A DNA stretch of 29,428 nt from Polyrhizophydium stewartii (lineage: Eukaryota > Chytridiomycota > Chytridiomycetes > Rhizophydiales), in assembly GCA_027604665.1 (NCBI GenBank), contig JADGIZ010000079.1, positions 1 through 29,428 on the forward strand. The letters are read 5' to 3'. Positions within the stretch are counted from its first letter, which is position 1, and each line of letters begins with the position of its first letter. The position numbers and the translations under genes were made by a program. The notes under the pieces are model-generated. The model did not search any database. It was not told where the DNA came from and saw nothing but the letters and a program-made list of their open reading frames with translations. This document shows positions 18,521 to 28,898 of this stretch, one piece after another.

Positions 18521-20167
18521 ATGCATCGCGGCAAGCGCGCGGCAACCACGCATGCAGCGCAGTGCGTCGGCGGAGTCGCGTGCGCGCTGCTCGCAGTCTT
18601 GACCATCTGTAGCCTTGTGGATGCGATGGCTTCTGTGTGGACAGCGTTTGACCCGACTGCACAGGCCGAGATTCAGGCTATGCTCGAGCCTGCACGGCGG
18701 AGCTTCTGGGCGGTGATCGGAAGCCTCAATGGCGCAAAAGAATACGAAGAGGAGCCTCAGGCTGCTCAAATTGCACCCGATTTCCCTGCGCTGTGCGGCG
18801 ATGTTGCGCCGCGGCACGCACTCGAGATGGTCCTCCCGGCAACTCGCCCCGTGATTACAGCCCATCTCGACCCCACGAGCACGTGCTTCACCTACTATGG
18901 CGCCTTTGGAAAGTATCGATATTCACCCCCGATAATGAGAGCCTCGACGGGCTGCGGCAACCAGGACCGCCGCGAGCTGATTGTTGTGCTGCTGCACGAG
19001 GACGTGCCCATTACTCGGGATCTTGTCTGGAACATGCGTTCGCTAGCGTTTGAGACCAGCCAGTTTGGCGGACGCCACTTGGTTATTGCCGTGCTTGGGG
19101 CCACCATCCCCGCAGACCTCCCGCAGGATCTGCTCCCGTGGGCCACAGCAGTGTCGCAGAGCAACCTCGCCCAATCCTACCCAAATTTTCGTCGTGCAGC
19201 CTGGCCAACCGACCTTGTTTTGCTGCACATTGACGAAAAGTTTGGCCGCAAGCACGAGCGACTTTGGATCATAGAGGCAACGCTGCGAGTCAGTGGCCCG
19301 TGGGACATGTTTTTCCACCAAGTCAAGGCACTCTCGACTCTTCATCCCGCATCACGCGATATGGACGCGAGCTGCAAGTCGGCATTCCTTGACGCCGATG
19401 GTGCCCCAAAAGACATCGCATCGTCAATCAAGCAATGTGCGCGATCGGCCGAGCACAAGCTCCTGGCGGATTTGGTGTTCTTGCGCCCGACAACGCTCAG
19501 TTCTCATGCAAAAACGTCCGAAAACAGCGTAGGGGCTAGCGTGGATCCGGACCGTGACATTAGCTCCAAGCTCAAGGGCAATTACTATCATCACGGCATC
19601 GGCCGGTCTGGCGGATACGCCGAAAGAAAAAGAAAGCTTGGCTTTGACGAAAGTTTGGGCAACGACTTCGATCAAGATAGCCAGGGTGGCATTGAGCACC
19701 GTCTTGCACGTCGCGATGCGGAGCGAATCTGCAAGTCGACGACGCAGCTGGGTTACAGCACTCGCGGACTTTTGGTTGTCTCACGTCGACTGGCAGACGA
19801 GTACCTGGAGTTGTGCGACGAGCTTCACCGCGCAGAGGTACAGAGGCCAATGCTTCTTGCGATAGCATATGAAAAGCGGATGCGCGCTGTCGAAATTGTG
19901 CTTCCCAAAGGCAGCGAGTTTTCGGGGGCGTCGTCATCGTGGTCGGTCGACGATGCAACTCTGGCGCCGCCATCATTCCCGAGTGGCAGACGTGATCAGG
20001 AGGGTGCACGGAAACGTATCGCTGACGCAAGATGGGTCTATGCCGCCTCGCGCGCTGAACTCGACTACGCAACTTGGGCAGTTTCGTGGTCATGCCGACC
20101 GTTGTCGGTGTTCTTCCCCGTCCAAGACACAACGTGGTCGGGCGAGAGCCAAAACGCCGAACTATGA
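18521..20167 (+). CDS. Type II membrane protein, DUF3405-like (tentative)
   Basis: A single-exon gene of about 548 residues that I cannot name with confidence. After a short basic N-terminus (MHRGKRA) comes one hydrophobic segment, roughly residues 15-36, then a long luminal or extracellular part, the arrangement of Golgi glycosyltransferases. RRELIVVLLHEDVPITRDLV suggests a beta strand and helix start. DLVLLHIDEKFGRKHERLWI runs into IIEATLRVSGPWDMFF, which resembles the WxIE-D-V-R-x-TG-x-W-x-x-FF block of DUF3405 proteins, known in fungi and some algae. Here the acidic residues after IE are replaced by Ala-Thr. A later region (ERKRKLGFDES) is hydrophilic. The start is set at 18521 because the upstream in-frame ATG gives no signal-like start. 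Function unknown. Confidence 0.6.
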   Translation: MHRGKRAATTHAAQCVGGVACALLAVLTICSLVDAMASVWTAFDPTAQAEIQAMLEPARRSFWAVIGSLNGAKEYEEEPQAAQIAPDFPALCGDVAPRHALEMVLPATRPVITAHLDPTSTCFTYYGAFGKYRYSPPIMRASTGCGNQDRRELIVVLLHEDVPITRDLVWNMRSLAFETSQFGGRHLVIAVLGATIPADLPQDLLPWATAVSQSNLAQSYPNFRRAAWPTDLVLLHIDEKFGRKHERLWIIEATLRVSGPWDMFFHQVKALSTLHPASRDMDASCKSAFLDADGAPKDIASSIKQCARSAEHKLLADLVFLRPTTLSSHAKTSENSVGASVDPDRDISSKLKGNYYHHGIGRSGGYAERKRKLGFDESLGNDFDQDSQGGIEHRLARRDAERICKSTTQLGYSTRGLLVVSRRLADEYLELCDELHRAEVQRPMLLAIAYEKRMRAVEIVLPKGSEFSGASSSWSVDDATLAPPSFPSGRRDQEGARKRIADARWVYAASRAELDYATWAVSWSCRPLSVFFPVQDTTWSGESQNAEL

Positions 20168-20312
20168 GCACGAGCGTGCGCGTGGCGCGATCATGAATGA
20201 AGCCACCCTTACGTCTTGGCCAGATCGCGCGGCGTGGTGCTCGGGCCATCGAGACGCCTGCGGCCAACCTTCCGCGTCATCCAGCGTTTCGTGCTTTGCG
20301 TCGATGCAGGCG
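20168..20312. other. Intergenic spacer before GluRS gene
   Basis: These 145 bases lie between the stop of the membrane-protein gene and the GluRS start on the same strand. Nothing recognisable is seen. Confidence 0.45.
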
Positions 20313-23300
20313 ATGTCCAAGATCGCGCTCTCGCTCAAGACGACGCCGGCCTACGGTGCGCCTTTGCCTGCTCACACGACCGCGCCCGCCGCCCGCACTT
20401 GCCTGCAGGCATCCAACGCAGCCCGCTGACACCCCGCCCCCATCTGCGCTCGGCGCTGCTCTCCACCTTTCGTTTGTTCCGCCCACACCTGAAAGGCGCT
20501 CTCGCCGTCGCCCACGCCCTCAAGCCCAGGTCGGATGTGCAGACGTCGTTCTCGCAGACCCAGGAGCGGGATGTTGTTTGGGCCGTGAAGGGGCAAGTCC
20601 ACGTCCTGAGCTCCGCCCCCTATTCGCATGCTTGGGTGGCGATCGGCGGTCGTCGTGCCGGCCAGCGCCTTCCCCACCACCCCAGCCTGCCCCGGCCCGG
20701 AAGTCACGGCAACTGACAAGCAGAAAAAAATCCAGCCAAGACATCACGGGCTCGACGGCCGTCAGCCGCGCGCTCGCCGCCGCTCACGCTGCAAGCGGCC
20801 TCTACGGCTCGTCCCCTGCAGTGGCGTCGCAGGTTCGTCTTGGACCGAATATTATCCAGATCCGCCTTTTCTCTGACCACGATGTTCGGCGTCGCGGTGT
20901 CGGCCACCTTGCAGATCGACTACTGGGTCGACTTTGCCCATGACAACCTTTTCGCCACCGACTTCAAGAAGCTTTCGTCGTCGTTTGACATTCTGGACAA
21001 CCACCTGACACTGCGCTCGTTCATGGTCGGCTATTCCGCGACGCTGGCCGACTATGCCGTCTGGGGGGCGCTCAAGGGTGAGTGTGCACCTTTCGCCGCT
21101 GGGCCGCAGCCGTGAGTGGGATGACGGCGCTGACTCGAACGAGCCGGCCACTTGCGCTGTGCACACGCACACGGCAGCCAACGCCATCTTCAACAAGCAG
21201 CTCAAGGGCGGAAAGTACGAAGGACAGCATCTCGTGCGCTGGTACAACTTTGTCGGCAGCCTCGACCCTGTCAAGGATTCTCTCAAGGCGCTCGAGGCCG
21301 CCAAGGAGGCGGCCAAGGACCGCCGCGACCAGGGATCAATGGAAATCGACCTGATTGATGCAGCGGACGGCAAGGTCGTGACGCGCTTCCCGCCCGAGCC
21401 CAGCGGCTACCTGCACGTCGGACACGCCAAGGCACTCCTGCTCAACGAATACTTTGCGCGCCGCTACAAGGGCACGCTGATTGTGCGCTTTGACGACACC
21501 AACCCGAGCAACGAAAAGAGCGAGTTCGAGCAAAGCATTATGGAGGACATTGGCATGCTCGGCGTCTCGTCGGACCGCGTCACGCACACCTCGGACTACT
21601 TTGACCAGATCTACGACGAGGCGATCCGAATCATCAAGCTCGGCAAGGCGTACGTCGACGACACGGACCAAGACACGGTGCGTCGTTTTTGCAAAAGGAG
21701 CGACTATCACTGGCTGCTCGCAATGCCCGACTGACGCGTGGCACCGACGTGTTGCGCAGATGCGCGCCGAGCGTTTTGACGGCATCGAGTCCAAATGCCG
21801 CAACCTCTCAGTCGAGGAGAATCTGAAGCGCTTTGAGGAGATGAAAAATGGAACCGAGTTTGTAAGTCGCATGCGATCCGGCGTCGATGTTTAGCGCGCG
21901 ATGCTCGTGTTGCCGGAGCTGACTTGGCCTTTGCGCCACGTTTGTCATTTACAGGGCCTCAAATGCTGCCTGCGTGCCAAGATTGATATGCAGGATAAGA
22001 ACAAGGCGATGCGCGATCCGGTCATCTACCGCTGCAACCTGACCCCGCACCACTACACGGGCACCAAGTACAAGATCTACCCGACGTACGACTTTGCGTG
22101 CCCAATCGTCGACTCGCTTGAGGGCGTGACCCATGCGCTGCGCTCGATCGAGTATCGCGACCGCAACGCGCAGTATGCTTGGTTCCTCAAGACGCTCAAC
22201 CTGCGCTGGGTCCATGTGTGGGACTACAGTCGCGTCAACTTTGTGTACACGCTCATGTCCAAGCGCAAGCTCAAGTGGTTTGTCGAAGAAGGCCGCGTCT
22301 CGGGCTGGGACGATCCGCGCTTCCCAACCGTGCGCGGCATTCTCCGCCGCGGCATGACGATCCAGGCGCTGCGCCAGTATATCCTGTCTCAGGGCGCCTC
22401 GCAGCGCGACTTGATGCTCGAGTGGGACAAGGTCTGGGCGACCAACAAAAAGTTTATCGACCCGGTTGCGCCACGCCACGTTGCGATCGCCAAGGCCGGT
22501 GCCGTCAAGGTCAAGATTGTCGGCGAGCCCGTCGCCCCTCACACCAAGGAGGTCGCCAAGCACAAGAAGAACCCGGATGTTGGCGTCAAGCTCACGACAT
22601 ACTCGAGCGAACTCTTGCTCGAGCAAGATGATGCCAAGGAGATGGAGCAAGGCGAGGAGATCACCCTCATGGACTGGGGCAACGCCATTGCCAAGTCGAT
22701 TCACCGCAACGCCGCCGGCGCCGTGGACGCAATCGAGCTGACGCTGAATCTGGCCGGCGACGTCAAGAAGACCAAGAAAAAGGTCACCTGGCTCTCGTCG
22801 CTGGCGACCAAGTCTGTCGAACCGAAGCTCGTTCATCTCACGCTCATCGATTACGACTACCTCATCACCAAGAAGAAGCTCGAGGAAGAAGACGAGCTCA
22901 CCGACTTCCTGGCGCCTGTGACCGAGTTCCGGACGGACGCGTTTGGCGATGCCAACTTGCGCCTGCTGGCCCGCGGAGACATTATCCAGCTGGAGCGCAA
23001 GGGATACTACATCTGCGACAGAGCCTTTGATGCCGCGCATCCCGCCGAGCCCATCCATCTTATCTACATCCCGGACGGCAAGGTCGCATCGCTCGCTTCA
23101 AAAGCAGGCGATGCAGCGGCACCGACTGCGACTGCCGCAGCCGCTCCGCCTGCAGCCAAGTCTTTGGCAAAGAGCGCTACTGCGGCATTGCCAGCATCGC
23201 CAGCTGCGGGCAAGGTCTCGTCCATGTACCATCTCGAACCAGTCTATGGCGCTGCACAGCAGCCTCTGGACGTTTCCAAGGCAAGCAAGATGTACGCGCT

Positions 23301-24171
23301 CGATCCCGTGTACGGACCTCAGGAGCCTTTGGTCACGCCTGAGGCTTCCAAGCCTCCGGCAGCTAAGGCTGTCCCTTCGGAGCCTCAAGCTGGTGCTGGT
23401 GCTGCTGCTGCTGCTGCTGCTGCTGTGCCTTTGGCGGATTCCGGCAAGAAGAAGAAGGGCTCGCAGGCCGTTGCGCCTGCACAGGAGGGTCAGTTGCCGC
23501 TTTTTCTTGAGACCGCTTTGCGGCATGGCATGCTGATGCAAGCGCCATTTTGTTACTTCAGCCTCGATCATCTCCAAGCTCGACATTGTCGTTGGCAAGG
23601 TGCTGGACGTCAAGAAGCACCCTGACGCGGACAGCCTCTATGTCGAGCAGATCGATATTGGCGAGAGCGCGCCTCGTGAGGTCGTGTCTGGCCTGGTCAA
23701 GTTCATGTCCGAAGACGAAATCAAGGGCAAGACCATCCTTGTGCTCAAGAACCTCAAGCCTGTCGCGTGAGTTCTTGCGTCATTGGTGGAGCTTGCATCC
23801 CAGCCGTTTGCCTCGGCAACCGTACGCGCCATGAGACGGCTGACCGCTGGCACCTCGGTTGTGCGGCCCGGCTGTGCAGGATGCGCGGCATCAAGTCGTA
23901 TGCCATGGTGCTGTGTGCGTCCAATGCTGAGCACGACAAGGTCGAGTTCCTCGTGCCTCCTCCTGGCAGCGTTCCGGGCGACCGCGTCTACTTTGAGGGC
24001 CATGAGGGCGAGCCCGAGCCTCAGCTCAACCCCAAAAAGAAAGTCTGGGAGACCGTGCAGCCAGAGTTCACAACCCGCGATGATCTTGTCGCAGTTTGGC
24101 GCGATGTACCGTTCCGCACAGACAAGGGTCTTGTCAAGGCAGCTACGCTCGCCAAGGCCACTGTCAAATGA
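20313..24171 (+). CDS. Glutamyl-tRNA synthetase fused to EMAPII-like domain
   Basis: Cytosolic class I synthetase that charges tRNA-Glu. Exons: 20313-20355, 20496 to about 20662, about 20737-20832, 20915-21077, 21178-21677, 21760-21861, 21955-23488, 23562-23766 and 23880-24171 (about 1,030 residues). The N-terminal GST-like domain runs from [20 protein letters not shown] through [24 protein letters not shown] and [20 protein letters not shown]. The catalytic core has [20 protein letters not shown] (HVGH as HIGH), [47 protein letters not shown] and [12 protein letters not shown] (KMSKS equivalent). The anticodon-binding beta barrels follow to FERKGYY-like [10 protein letters not shown]. After an Ala/Pro-rich linker with two MYxLxPVYG motifs comes an EMAPII/Arc1p-type tRNA-binding OB fold ([20 protein letters not shown] to [20 protein letters not shown]). 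The intron 2 boundaries are uncertain. No WHEP domain is seen. Confidence 0.9.
23391..23426 (+). repeat. GCT-rich Ala tract in GluRS linker
   Basis: A run of GCT codons with two interspersed GGT codons encodes an Ala/Gly stretch in the linker between the synthetase body and the EMAPII-like domain. It is likely a flexible spacer made by slippage. Confidence 0.8.
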
Positions 24172-24420
24172 GCTGCTCTTGTCGGCGATTCAAGTCCGCG
24201 CTAAACAACGCAGCTGTTCTCTCCAGGCTCTTGTGCGAAATGAACACGCATCTGCCACAGTCCCAAACAAATCGCACAGGTCGCCCCACCCAGTGTACCC
24301 AGGACAGCCATCCGTGCGATCTTATTGTCTTTTGATCGGCAGACAAACATCGCCGCCTCGCGCGAGAGTATGGAGGTCGGGCACCGCATCGGGATGTCAA
24401 CAGAAACGACGGCATGGCAT
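24172..24420. other. Convergent intergenic spacer, GluRS / PSMA3
   Basis: These 249 bases separate two facing stop codons. No gene, repeat or clear poly(A) hexamer is seen. Confidence 0.5.
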
Positions 24421-25974
24421 TCAGTCTTCCTCCATCTCGTCTGCATTGAGCTGCGCCTTGGCGAGGCGCTCCGCCTCCTGCAGGATGTCTGCCGGCACTG
24501 GTTGGTGCTTACGGCCTGACTCTTCGCAGATCCAGCTCATTTCGAGCTCAAACTCCTTGTCCTTTGCGTCGTCATGCACCATGTGGATGCTGTGTGATCC
24601 CGCACCCATTTCGTCAGTCAGCGGCCTGTGCAGAGTTTGAAAACGACCATGCATGCATGTCACATACATCTTGGCGGCCGCCTTGACGGCATCGCGGGCA
24701 GAAAGCTCTGCGAACTTGAGTTTCTCAATCTCTGTCTTTGCGACCTGCTTGCCCTTTCCGGCCGCACAGCCAAAATAGCCCTTGCATCGCGCGTCAAACG
24801 CGATTAGCGCCGAGACAACCACCCAGAATAAGGGGTTGCAGCCGCGCCGTGCTCACATAGTGCACTCCAGACGGCTCGATCATATACAGCGCAGGGCCGT
24901 GCACGTCCATGACGCCAATGATCGTTGAAAGGCCGAACGGCCGCACAGACGAGTAGAGCGTGAATGCCGAGACATAGGACGCAACACGCTCCGCAATCAT
25001 CTTCAACCATGCTCCAGAGTCAGCCGTTTTGCGCAAAGGCTGAACGCAGACGCTCAAGGCACGCGCACACTGACCTTGGCGGGGATCGGCGTCTTGTAGT
25101 TGTCGCGGTAGCTGGAGGCCTCCTCGCGAGCCAGCGTGACGAGGTGGCGGGAGTCGGCCAAAAGTCCGGCGCCAACCTGGCGCCGATGACGGCAAGTGAG
25201 CAGGGTCTGGCGTCAGAGCAATAGGTGCCAAGGACAGCTCACTGCGCCGGAGCGCGTCCAAAAGAACTCACCATGCCGATGTGCTGATCAACCGTCTGGA
25301 TGCGGCGGTTGGAGCCAGGGACGAGCAGCTTGGAGTGAATGAGCTTTTCATGCGCAATCACAACGCCATCCTTTGCACGGATGCCAATGCAGGTCCTGGC
25401 GGCGTTGGTTGTTATGGGCCAAGTCGGAGAGGCGGTACGCATGAGTATCAGAGAAACGCCAAAAGAGACTGGGCCTCAACCCCCCACCCCGTCTCACCCG
25501 CTGTTTTCGACGGCCTTTCCGGCGTACTCGATCTGAAAAATGCGGCCATCCGGCGAGTACGTCGAAGCCGAGAGGTCGTACTGTAACGTCGCCAGCAGAG
25601 GCAGAGCCAAGGCGCAGAGACGAGGCCGAGGCCCCGCGGCACACACGCGCAGACCCGCCGGCCCACAAGCGGGCTCCGTCAGCACCAGCGCAAAGAGCGC
25701 CTACGCGGCCCGCCAGCTGCGAGCGCCATCAGCAGGCTTGTCCGCAGACCCTGGCGATGCCTGCCGGCTCCGGCCGTGCTCGCCCGCCCGGCCGAGGCGT
25801 GCAAGATCGTTGGTCGCGATCCAGACGTCGACCAGGGTCGCATCACCCGTCAAGCCGTGCGCCGCATGGGGGCCCGGGGGCGGTGGTGTTCGCGGGCCGG
25901 CTGCCAGCGTGTCTGCAAGTACACGAGCGCCGCCGTGCGCGGGGTGCACTCACGCCAGTCCCAACGGAGCTCAT
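24421..25974 (-). CDS. PSMA3: 20S proteasome subunit alpha 7 (alpha type-3)
   Basis: Outer-ring subunit of the 20S core that gates substrate entry. Exons 25974-25954, 25580-25498, 25395-25272, 25176-25075, 25000-24857, 24780-24668 and 24589-24421 give about 251 residues (human 255). The 21-base first exon encodes exactly MSSVGTG and joins [20 protein letters not shown], the alpha-subunit signature. Then come [104 protein letters not shown], the [18 protein letters not shown] block and an acidic C-terminus ending DEMEED, as expected for alpha 7. Donors are gtgagt, gtgaga, gtgagt, gtcagt, gtgagc and gtatgt. The start codon is well supported by the family N-terminus. It is divergent from SMU1. 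Confidence 0.95.
25581..25953 (-). other. Long intron 1 of PSMA3
   Basis: This 373-base GT-AG intron follows the seven-codon first exon. Arg/Pro/Ala-rich open frames cross it on both strands but show no domain and no consistent frame. I see no RNA gene in it. Early long introns sometimes carry transcription signals; nothing specific is visible. Confidence 0.65.
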
Positions 25975-26243
25975 GACGCCTTGGTTTGAAGGTGAGCTTT
26001 GAGCGGCAGCCGAGCCAACGCCAAAACCGACTTAGCATGTCATGATCACGCATGAATCCTTGCCTCGCGGCGCTTGAGCACACAGGGCGAGGGGATGGCC
26101 CGAGGCGCCGCGTATCCGCACGCCTGAAAGCCTCCGGCAAGGCCCTCTCGTGCGTAGTGTCGTCGCGCAATGGCTCACGGGGTTCGTCCGTGGTGGAGGC
26201 TGCCGCTCCGCACTTTCTCAATTCTGCCGCGATCCTCGCGCTG
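25975..26243. promoter_or_regulatory. Shared upstream region, PSMA3 / SMU1
   Basis: The longest divergent promoter region in the window, 269 bases between the two start codons. No TATA box is evident. Pairing of a proteasome and a splicing gene is probably packing rather than co-function. Confidence 0.45.
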
Positions 26244-28703
26244 ATGTCGCTCGAGATCGAGACAGCCGAGTAGGCGCACGGCGGTGTCTTGGCGACGTTG
26301 CGGCCGCGCGCCCTGGAGCGGCAGCCCGCGAGAGGCAGCCCGCGAGCGGCCGCTGACTCCCGCGGCAGTGTTCTTCGGCTCATCCAGCAGTTTCTCAAAG
26401 AGAACAACCTGCTGCGCACCCTCGAGACGCTCCAGGTCCGTCTTGCTCGCCGCCGCCGACACCGATGCTGGTGCTGCGGCAGGCGCCTGCTCCTGCTAGG
26501 TCTGCCGCCGTTGCGGCAGCCATGCGCCTGCTCTTTTCCACTTGATGGCGAGACTCTCTTTCGTAAAGACCTCTCACCAACTCACGCCCGTCACGTTAGG
26601 AAGAGACTGGGACATCGTTGAGCGTCGTGGACAACGTCGAGGCGTTCAAGTCTGATATTGCAGCCGGTCGCTGGGATTCTGTTATCACCACGTTGGCGAG
26701 TGTTTCCATTCCATCCCAGAAGCTTGTCGATCTCTATGAGCAGGTATTTGCTTTCATCTGATCCAGAGGCGGCATCATCCTTGGAGTTGATTTACCACCT
26801 GCAGATTGCCTTGGAGCTCATCGAGCTCAAGGAGTTCGCCGCCGCACGCTCGCTCATTCGGCAAACAGACCCAATTCAGATCCTCAAGAAGCTTTTTCCA
26901 GACCGCTATTTGCGGCTTGAGACGCTTCTCTCGCGATCGAGCCCGACAGCCGAAGAGGTGCGCCAAGAGCTGTTTGTGTGCTGTTGGTCAGTGCGGCCCA
27001 ACACACGGCAGAGTCTGAAACCTGCGCACGCCAATAGATTTATGCTGAAGGAACCAACAAGGAAATACGACGACACGAAATTGCTCAAAGTGTGTTTATC
27101 AGTTGACTCATATGAGCCGACATCCAGCGCTTCCTGACGCTCTGAGCCGCGCGCAGCACTCGCCAGTCAAATCACGTCCGTTGCACCTTCACGCCTCATG
27201 GCACTTCTCGGGCAGGCCATCAAATGGCAGACGTCGCAAGGGATTATTCAACCAGACTCTCCGTTTGATTTATTTCGAGGAGTTGCCCCGGCAACAGCCG
27301 CCGAAGCAGACGCCCCGCCTTCCCAAGTTGCAGCGGTCATCAAGGTGCAGTGGGGGGGGCGCTGCGATACCGTGGTAGTATCAGCTTGTCGGCGCTCACT
27401 CACGCTACATGCTGCGTGCACCCAGCTCCCCAAAAAGCAGCACGTCGAAACCGCGGCCTTCTCGCCTGACGGACGTCTCTTTGTTACTGGCGCCATAGAC
27501 GGTTTCATCGAGGTTTGGGATCCATTGACAGGAAAGCTCCGAAAGGACCTCCCGTACCAAGCCAAGGTTGTTTTCCGTGGGTCACAGATACCAAATTTTC
27601 CTGCCTCATCTAACGCGAGGCCCGATTTCGGTTTGTTCCTTGGTTTTTACCAGGACCAAATGATGCTCATGAAGTCGGCTGTTCTCAGCTTGGCATTCAC
27701 TCCCGACAGCAGAGTTCTCGCTTCTGGCAGCCAAGAGGGGAAAATCAAGGTATGGCAGATCAACACGGGTGAATGCCTGCGCAAGTTTTCGACGGCACAT
27801 ACACTTGGTATCACCTCTTTGATGTTCAGCCAGGATGGCTCTCAAATTCTGAGTGCCAGCTTCGACCACACGATCCGGTAAGTGCTGACAAGGCTTGCTG
27901 TGAAAAGTTTTCGACTCCCGGCAACGTCGAGTTCTCACCTGGCTTCGCAGGCTGAACGGCCTCAAATCCGGCAAGGCGCTCAAAGAGTTTCGGGGGCATA
28001 CCTCGTACGTCAACAGCGCGATTTTTTCGTCCGACGGAAAGAAAGTTGTCAGCGCCAGCAGCGACGGCACGCTTAAGGTGGGCCATGTTGGCCGCCGCGC
28101 AGCACTGGAGTAGATGTGCAGACGGCTGACACCGCTGGTCAGATATGGGACCTGCAATCCACTGAATGTCTGCACTCGGTTGGACTTTACAAAGGCAAGC
28201 TCGCGCCAGTTGGCGCGCAGAGCCCAACAATCACGGCCGTTGCGCTCTACCCAAAGCAGGCAGATCAAGTTGTCGTCAGCAATCAAAGCAGCATCGTCTA
28301 CATTGTCTCTCTCAAGGGCGCTGTCGTCCAGAGCATGTCCCTGCCTGACGTCGTGGGCATTGAGGCTGCAAGGCCAGGCGCGAAACAACATGGTGGCGCA
28401 GCCGAGCCTCGTAGCCCGCCAGGGTTTCTGGCGATGACGTTGTCTCCGCGAGGCGAATTCGTCTATGCCGCTGCAGAAGACAGACGAGTTTACGTTTTTG
28501 GCACGGAGTCGGGTAGACTAGTCACAAGTCTCGAGGTGACGAATACATCGCGGCTGGGGTTGTAATTGCATCATTCGAGACGGCTGACACGAGGATCCAT
28601 TTCGCAGGGCATCATGTCTGACATAATCGGCATGACGCACCATCCATTCGCCAACATGCTGGCTATCTACACCGAGAGTGGTCTCATCAGCATCATGAAG
28701 TAA
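26244..28703 (+). CDS. SMU1: SMU1 WD40 splicing factor
   Basis: Spliceosomal B-complex protein acting with RED/IK in activation of splicing. Eleven exons: 26244-26269, 26369-26435, 26600-26743, 26805-26957, 27038-27089, 27157-27344, 27426-27566, 27654-27877, 27951-28077, 28143-28535 and 28608-28703, all in phase (about 536 residues; human 513). The LisH/CTLH part reads [20 protein letters not shown], then [32 protein letters not shown] and [18 protein letters not shown]. The propeller has [70 protein letters not shown] and [19 protein letters not shown]. The end [20 protein letters not shown] matches the family but lacks the final LWKP. With ten introns it is the most split gene here. One insertion, about [18 protein letters not shown], lies between blades. 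Confidence 0.95.
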
Positions 28704-28898
28704 CAGTTGATGCAGGAAGTCCTGGCTGCGTTGAAGCGACTGAGAAGCCGCCTTGGGCGAATAACTGGCCCACCTTGTTGGCGGCTGTCCTTCCTCACCT
28801 TGTCTTGGGCACTCGCTCTGGCTTGAGCTGTGAGGAAGCGAGAAAAGGTTTTGTCCATAATACATGTGAGAAGTACTTTGTTGTAACACAGATTGTTG
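28704..28898. other. 3' flank of SMU1 and facing partial gene
   Basis: The 195 bases after the SMU1 stop hold short unrelated frames only. The facing minus-strand gene may extend into this stretch through a further exon, which I could not establish. Confidence 0.4.

Noticed and set aside
21949..23058. 369-codon minus-strand frame opposite GluRS
   Set aside because: Antisense to highly conserved synthetase sequence; composition follows from codon bias on the true strand.
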